From Delphinus delphis (taxonomy: Eukaryota; Chordata; Mammalia; Artiodactyla; Delphinidae): a DNA stretch of 64,000 nt. Position numbers and translations under genes: made by a program. Location of the stretch: positions 71,070,466 through 71,134,465 of the forward strand of contig NC_082695.1 in the NCBI RefSeq assembly GCF_949987515.2, given 5' to 3'. How positions within the stretch are numbered: position 1 is the stretch's first letter; each line of letters begins with the position of its first letter. Positions 58,996-64,000 of this stretch are shown here, in pieces. The notes beneath the pieces are model-generated. The model was not told where the DNA came from, ran no database searches, and saw only the letters and a list, made by a program, of their open reading frames with translations.

Positions 58996-59964
58996 ATGAG
59001 GGAGAATTGCCCATTGGCCTTTGCATGTGGGCGCCATCAGTTCTTGCTGAGGTCAGTGTCTGTAGGGCCTTAGTATGATGGTTCAACAGAGAAAGGAGGG
59101 GGGAGAAAAGCTTTGAAAGAAAGTGAATTTTGACATAGACATCTTTCAACCTTGACCCTATGGCCTAGTAAGATTGGTCCCTTCAAAGGACAGAAAAAAA
59201 TGGAGAAACCACCTCTCCTTCACTCTGAAAAGAACCTGCCCTGAGCAGTCCAGCACAGGGAATGCAAGTTTCTAAAACTCCTACAGCAGCAAGCAGTGAG
59301 CTCCGTCCGCACGGCTGAACCCAGATATGCTTCAGGAGTAGAACACATCTTTGTTAAATCAGTGCCTCTGTTACATCCTGTTCCCAGCTCCATCCTCCAG
59401 CCCCTCCAGCCCCTCCAGCCCCTCCACTGATGCTCCAGAAGCACCGTCCAACTTGAACTGGGTAGCCTGCCTGTGTGTGGGGGGATGAGGAGGGGAGGCT
59501 GTAGCCAGTTCAGGCGGGTTGGTGGAGAGCGAAGGCGGGGGGGCTTGTTAAGTGGCATCCTTATAAAGCTTCTATTTATCTAACCCCACGTTCCAAGGAG
59601 CTCTGTGGACCTTAAAGACATTAGCTCATGCCTTCTCCTCACTATGAAGTCGGGAGTCAGGTTCCTTGGGCTCTGTTCTACGTATGAATAAAATAATGTG
59701 CGACACCGAAGACTGTGGCCATCTCAGAGCCATGGATTGTTCAGCATGACTGGAGCACCCTGGTGGCTGAGGGGCTCACCAGGATGAAAGAGCCACATTA
59801 GAGTGTGATTTGCGTGAGGGAGGCAGGACAAGAGCGGTTAACCGTGCAATCTAAGGATAAATATGTGACACTGACCTGAGCTCTGCTTACGGGGTCAGGA
59901 TTAGTTTGTGTGAGGGCTTAGCCCCTCGCTTTACGTTGTGACTCCACCCAGGACACTTGATTTA
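58996..59964. other. Unassigned DNA with a small minisatellite
   Basis: GC-richer at 59.39-59.55 kb, with a 112-codon minus-strand frame that reads through the minisatellite. No gene recognised. Confidence 0.4.
59395..59428 (+). repeat. 9-bp minisatellite (CCCCTCCAG)n
   Basis: Nearly four units of CCCCTCCAG in tandem. On the minus strand it encodes a Gly-Trp-Arg repeat in an accidental frame. Confidence 0.93.
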
Positions 59965-60100
59965 ACTGTGATAGAACCACCTGAGGATTCAATGACATAA
60001 CACGTGTAAAGGACTTCGAATAGACCTAGCACAGAGTAAGCACTCATTGATGACATGTGAAAAAATAGGTTTATATAATACTACTAATAACAATTATTAT
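59965..60100 (+). mobile_element. MIR 3' part
   Basis: CCTGAGGATTCAATGACATA ACACGTGTAAAGGACTTCG and CTAGCACAGAGTAAGCACTC match the MIR 3' half. Confidence 0.75.
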
Positions 60101-60284
60101 TTAAGGAGAATAAAAGAATACATAGTATATATACACTTACCTTTCTAGCTCATTCTATCGAGAGAGAGAATATTCTACCAGTCTTCTTCTACTTACAGAG
60201 ATGGTTGTTTGAAGAAGGAGGGGCCTTATCTAGGAACTTGGTGTCACCAAACAGAGAATTGTCATGTAAGTCAGAGTAATTCTA

Positions 60285-61005
60285 GCTACTTTAAAAAGTT
60301 AAACCCCAAATTTCAGTGACTTAATACACTAAATGATTTCTTGATCACGTAATAGCACCGAGCAGGTGAACAGGCTGGCGAGCAGTCCTCCTCCACATGA
60401 TTGTTCAAGGACCTAGACTGATGCCAAATGCAACATGTGGCTTTCAAGGTCACCCTGGAGGTCATCTCCATTTCCAGAAGGGGAAAATGACATGCAGGAG
60501 CATGCAGGATGTATGTGCTACGAGGAGAGGCTTAGCATGGACCAAGTCTAAAAATGAAACACAACACTTTCACTTCAGGGACTTCCCTGGTGGCGCAGTG
60601 GTTAAGAATCTGCCTGCCGATGCAGGGGACATGGGCTCAATCCCTGATCCGGAAGATCCCACATGCCGCGGAGCAACTAAGCCTGTGCGCCACAACTACT
60701 GAGCCTGTGCTCTAGAGCCCACGAGCCACAACTACTGAAGCCCGTGTGCCACAGCTACTGAACCTACACTCTAGAGCCCAAGAGCCACAACTACTGAAGC
60801 CTGCACATCTAGAGCCTGTGCTCCGCAACAAGAGAAGCCACTGCAATGAGAAGCCCACACACCACAACAAAGAGCAGCCCCTGCTTGCCGCAACTAGAGA
60901 AAGCCAGCAATGAGGACCCAACACAGCCAAAAAATGAAAAATTTAAAAAAGATAGAGTTAAAAAAAAAACATTTTCACTTCATTTCATTGGGTAGAACTC
61001 AGCTG
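60285..61005 (+). mobile_element. Old interspersed repeat split by a SINE
   Basis: CAGTGACTTAATACACTAAA, TGATTGTTCAAGGACCTAGA, CATTTCCAGAAGGGGAAAAT, then after the SINE CATTTCATTGGGTAGAACTC AGCTGG. The order follows a common mammalian repeat ('...gcttacattccattggccagaactcagtcacatgg'), family not named. Confidence 0.5.
60578..60968 (+). mobile_element. CHR-type SINE with duplicated body (391 bp)
   Basis: Head GGGACTTCCCTGGTGGCGCA G, body, extra 3' portion and A-rich tail. The motif CCACAACTACTGA recurs at 60690, 60726, 60749 (one change) and 60785. A 59-bp unit (60690-60748) is repeated at 60749-60807 at about 81% identity, which lengthens the element. A 14-bp duplication lies at 60564-60577 and 60969-60982 with one mismatch. 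Confidence 0.93.
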
Positions 61006-61112
61006 GAATACATATCTCAACCGGAGGGAGATGTTAGGTAGGCGGTTGGATATATTAGGATCTAGAGTTCAGAGAACAGGTCCAGACTAAAGCTGCAAGC
61101 ATGAGAGTGAAG
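61006..61112 (+). repeat. Ancient 1.2-kb repeat, internal fragment (copy D)
   Basis: TACATATCTCAACCGGAGGG AGATGTTAGGTAGGCGG matches TACATATCTTAACCAGAGAG AGATGTTAAATAGGCGA of copy C (58653-58690). Only about 100 bp is recognisable. Confidence 0.6.
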
Positions 61113-62892
61113 CCCTGACACTGGGAGGTGGGATCCTGGAAAATACAAACACTGGAGGGACAACCACTTCCCCCTGTCAAGGCTGTGCCACGGAAGCTCT
61201 CAGTGAGCAGCCTGGTCTCCTTCAGCTCCACTTCCAAGACTGCTCATTCTGCCTGTACCTGAGCGTGCAGATCAGAGGAAGATGACTTTTCTGATAAGAA
61301 AATGCTTGGATATAAAAGACTGAGCCTGATATCAGTTGAAGTTTGAATCAAAGGTAGCTTGCCGAACAAAGTAATAGGGAAGCAGCTCCTTCCACTGGCT
61401 AACTAGGAAGGGGGGAAGATGGGGTGCATGGGAGCAGGAAGGAGATGGGGAGAAGGGATGATAACTCAAGGGCAGGGCAGATACAGCCACCTTCTGGAAA
61501 CAGTGGCCACTGAGAGCTTTCATGTGAGGAGATAGCCCAGGAACTGTAGGATATTAACTCTTCATGATTTCCTGCTCTGGCTTATACAGTGGTCCTTCTC
61601 TGTTTTCCCGGGGTAGAGCTAGGCTTTGAGAGACCTCACAATTATACAATTTGGGAGCCCCTCATTTAAAAAAAGAACAAAAAAATACAAAATTTAGTTA
61701 CAAAGTGAATATTTATCTAGAACAAGATAATGGATCACAACAAATTCTGCATTTTAAAAGCAGCAAATACCACAGACATCATGAAATCCAGACAAATAAC
61801 ACAATATTTTTATTAATTAGCAGCCTGAATCACTTTTATCATTCTTTTTTTTTGACATCTTTTGGCTACATCTGCTTTGATTGCCACTTCTTATAACAAG
61901 GGCTTTATAATACAATTTTTCATAGAATTAAAAGATAATTCAATCATTCTTCTAGGAGAGTTGATTAAAATACATTTTTATTGTTGATAATTTTAAAAGG
62001 TTTCTTTCAGATTCACAACTTGTTATGGTCAATGTCATGTAAATTTTGAGGATTTTTGTGAAATTTAGGAAAACTTCTACCAAGTTTGTTATATGCACAG
62101 TTACAGATGTACTTACCCTCTGAGGACTGCTACATGCTTTTGCTCTGCAAACACAACAATTATAGTCTTTTCTGCACAATTCCCACCAAGAAAGAAAAAA
62201 TTATGGTGCATTTCTAACTGTATACGCTGAAGAAATGGAATATACTCCTGACAGATTACTTATCAGTCTTTAGGGAAAACTGAACCCTCCCCTTCCAATA
62301 ATAAACATAGATCTTTGGGAGACTGTATGCAGACTAGCTTCTGGCCTCATTCTCTTTGCTATTTCTCCTTTATCACCCACATCCTTGCAGTGTCACGTGC
62401 TGTAGGATAAATGCGTTTCACTATACAACCTCTGACTCCGTCCCCGACCCAGTGAGCAGTTGGAGGACTTTGGGTACCAGTCCCCTACTGGAACCTCCAG
62501 CAACATCACTGAACTAAACTCCAAAGTCCCTGTGAACCACAGACACGAAATTCCTCTAAACCAAACTAAACTCCCCACCTTAGTTGAATCCACAAATGCT
62601 CACAGGTACTTCAATAACTTTGAAGGGAAGTGTGATTAAGGGGAAAGGATTATCGGTCTTAATCAATTGTTACTAAGATAGCTTGTATTTTAATATATTA
62701 AATAATTCAAAATTATTAATTTTATTTAATTAAAAATATGACTATGTGAGCACATTGCCAGTGCCTTAAAAGAGGCCAATGTAAGTAAGGGTCCCTTTGC
62801 TTCCTTAGCTTCATGGTAAATCCCCTCTGGTTCTCCCCACCCCCTCAAGCAACTGGTGTTCAGCACACAGCTTTATGTTAGCGCTTCGTCAT
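61113..62892. other. Unassigned AT-rich DNA
   Basis: No gene or nameable repeat with confidence. Frames are short. 61.65-62.1 kb is strongly AT-rich. Confidence 0.4.
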
Positions 62893-63285
62893 TGTGTTCG
62901 TTTCCTAGGGCTGCTATAACAAATTACCTTAACCTGGGTGGCTTGAAATGACAGACGTTTATCTTCTCATAGTTCTGGAGGCTAGAAGTCTTTAACCAGG
63001 GTGCCAGCCGGGCCACGCTCCATCGGATACCCTAGGGGAGAACCCTTTCTCGCCTCTTCCAGCTTCTGACGCCTCCTAGCAATCACTGGCGGTCCTTGTC
63101 TGGTTGGCGCATCACACCAAACTCTCCCTCTGTCTTCACCTCTCCTCCTTCTCTGTCCTTTTCTGTCTCTTATAAGGGCACTCTCATTGGATATAAGGCC
63201 CACCCTAAGCCAGGATGATTTGACCCTCACCTTAATTGCATCTGCAAAGACCCATTTTCTGTCAATGTACATTAGGATATTAGTT
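62893..63285 (-). mobile_element. MLT1-type LTR (ERVL-MaLR), solo
   Basis: Plus-strand view: TTTCCTAGGGCTGCTATAAC AAATTACC, CATAGTTCTGGAGGCTAGAA GTC, GCCTCTTCCAGCTTCTGACG, CTTATAAGGGCACTCTCATT GGATATAAGGCCCACCC and TTGCATCTGCAAAGACCC. This is the reverse complement of an MLT1 LTR, ending before its U3 start. No internal sequence or viral gene is present. Confidence 0.9.
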
Positions 63286-64000
63286 ACATTAACGTAAGCC
63301 AATATATTAGCTTATACTGATAAATACGTGATCTCTATCTATATTGTTATAGATATCTTTGAAGATAAAAAGGAAGGAAAAATGTCCAATGAAGAAATAA
63401 TGGCTGATTTAACTTTTGAGAACTCAGTAATTCCTAATAGTGATTTCATAAAGGTTAACAATTACAGTTTATGAAGAAAACACTTAGCTGATGCTCTGAT
63501 TGTAAGAGGGTCTTTCATGGTGGCTGATGGGGACTTCGCAGGTCAGTCCAACACCAACATCACCCTTCCTTGGAACAAACGACTACGAGGCTGGATGCTG
63601 CCGCTGGAGTGGGTCAGTTATTCTGAGATCGAAGTTCAGGGCTTCAATGTCTCAAATCCTTCTCTTAGTGTATCAGCAAAATATGTCAGTGTCTGAGGAA
63701 TGTCCCCTCCCATGGACTCTTCAGTGTCACAGCCCTCTGCCTGGTTGTCACCCCTCAGTAAAGTGCTATCCCTAGTGATCACAGGTTTGCAGGATCAGCC
63801 TGGGCAGAACCAGGCTTGGAAGCTTGTCCTCAGTACTTTTGGCCTCTCTACTGTGACCTCATTACAGTTTTTCTAGAGCCTTCCTTTCTTTCTTTTTTTT
63901 CTGAGCTGCTGTGTCCTTGAGATTTTCCACTTGGGATGAAAGATCTCATCGATGCTTTACTGTTAATTTAGTCTGATGCCTCCTTTCCCAGGACTGTTTA
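63286..64000. other. Unassigned DNA to the window end
   Basis: A frame of 82 codons (63527-63775) shows no known domain. No nameable repeat recognised. Confidence 0.4.

Noticed and set aside
59220..59558. 112-codon minus-strand frame with a Gly-Trp-Arg repeat
   Set aside because: The repeat is the 9-bp minisatellite and the flanks match no family.
1..64000. CRISPR array, operon or phage-type system
   Set aside because: Repeat content, base composition and lack of long ORFs show mammalian nuclear DNA. No regularly spaced palindromic repeats are present.
1..64000. U6, 5S, 7SK or Y RNA genes or pseudogenes
   Set aside because: I looked for their characteristic sequences on both strands and saw none.

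Overview
This window is nuclear DNA from a cetacean, most likely a toothed whale. The diagnosis rests on the dominant young repeat: a tRNA-derived SINE whose head begins with a CTTCCCTGGTGGCGCAGTGGTT-type sequence and which matches the CHR-1/CHR-2 (tRNA-Glu-derived) SINEs of whales, hippos and ruminants. Twelve clear copies plus one short CHR-1-like copy are present. Two forms occur: a long form of about 290-390 bp with an extra 3' body, and a short form of about 205-230 bp that stops early and runs into poly(A). The short copies keep most CpGs and have nearly perfect target-site duplications. The short form fits the cetacean-specific 'deletion' subfamilies of CHR-2, and I see no ruminant BovB or primate Alu. 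The L1 3' ends are of the artiodactyl/cetacean kind.

I find no protein-coding gene, exon or functional RNA gene that I can support. Open reading frames are short (longest 189 codons) and the larger ones run through SINEs, MIRs or GT microsatellites. The window reads as an intergenic desert or the interior of a very large intron.

Layout: 1-10 kb holds an old long-form SINE, MIR and L2 relics, a GT microsatellite, a hAT-type MITE split by a SINE at 8.07-8.85 kb, and a small CpG-rich patch at 9.4-9.6 kb. 10-20 kb holds a young short SINE, MIRs, a diverged long SINE, an ERVL-class LTR, an L2, a SINE head with no tail at 16.5 kb, and a long copy of an unnamed ancient repeat at 17.0-18.3 kb. 20-36 kb holds MIRs, MER5A, two L1 3'/5' fragments, purine-rich and dinucleotide microsatellites, and further copies of the ancient repeat. 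36-45 kb holds two young SINEs in opposite orientation 0.4 kb apart, a GC-richer patch with two YY1-type motifs, a repeat-poor AT-rich block at 40.2-41.3 kb that looks like conserved non-coding DNA, and a CHR-1-like/short-SINE pair. 45-64 kb holds an exact local duplication at 47.3 kb, two artiodactyl-type L1 3' ends, another SINE, a possible enhancer-like block at 55.7-55.9 kb, a near-complete 1.2-kb copy of the ancient repeat at 57.8-59.0 kb, a SINE with a duplicated body inside an old repeat at 60.6-61.0 kb, and an MLT1-type LTR at 62.9 kb.

No genes act together here. The content is retroposition history (L1 machinery mobilising SINEs, shown by target-site duplications) laid over older MIR/L2/hAT/ERVL relics, with a few non-repetitive patches that could be regulatory. 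Family names come from memory of consensus patterns, not from a database search.
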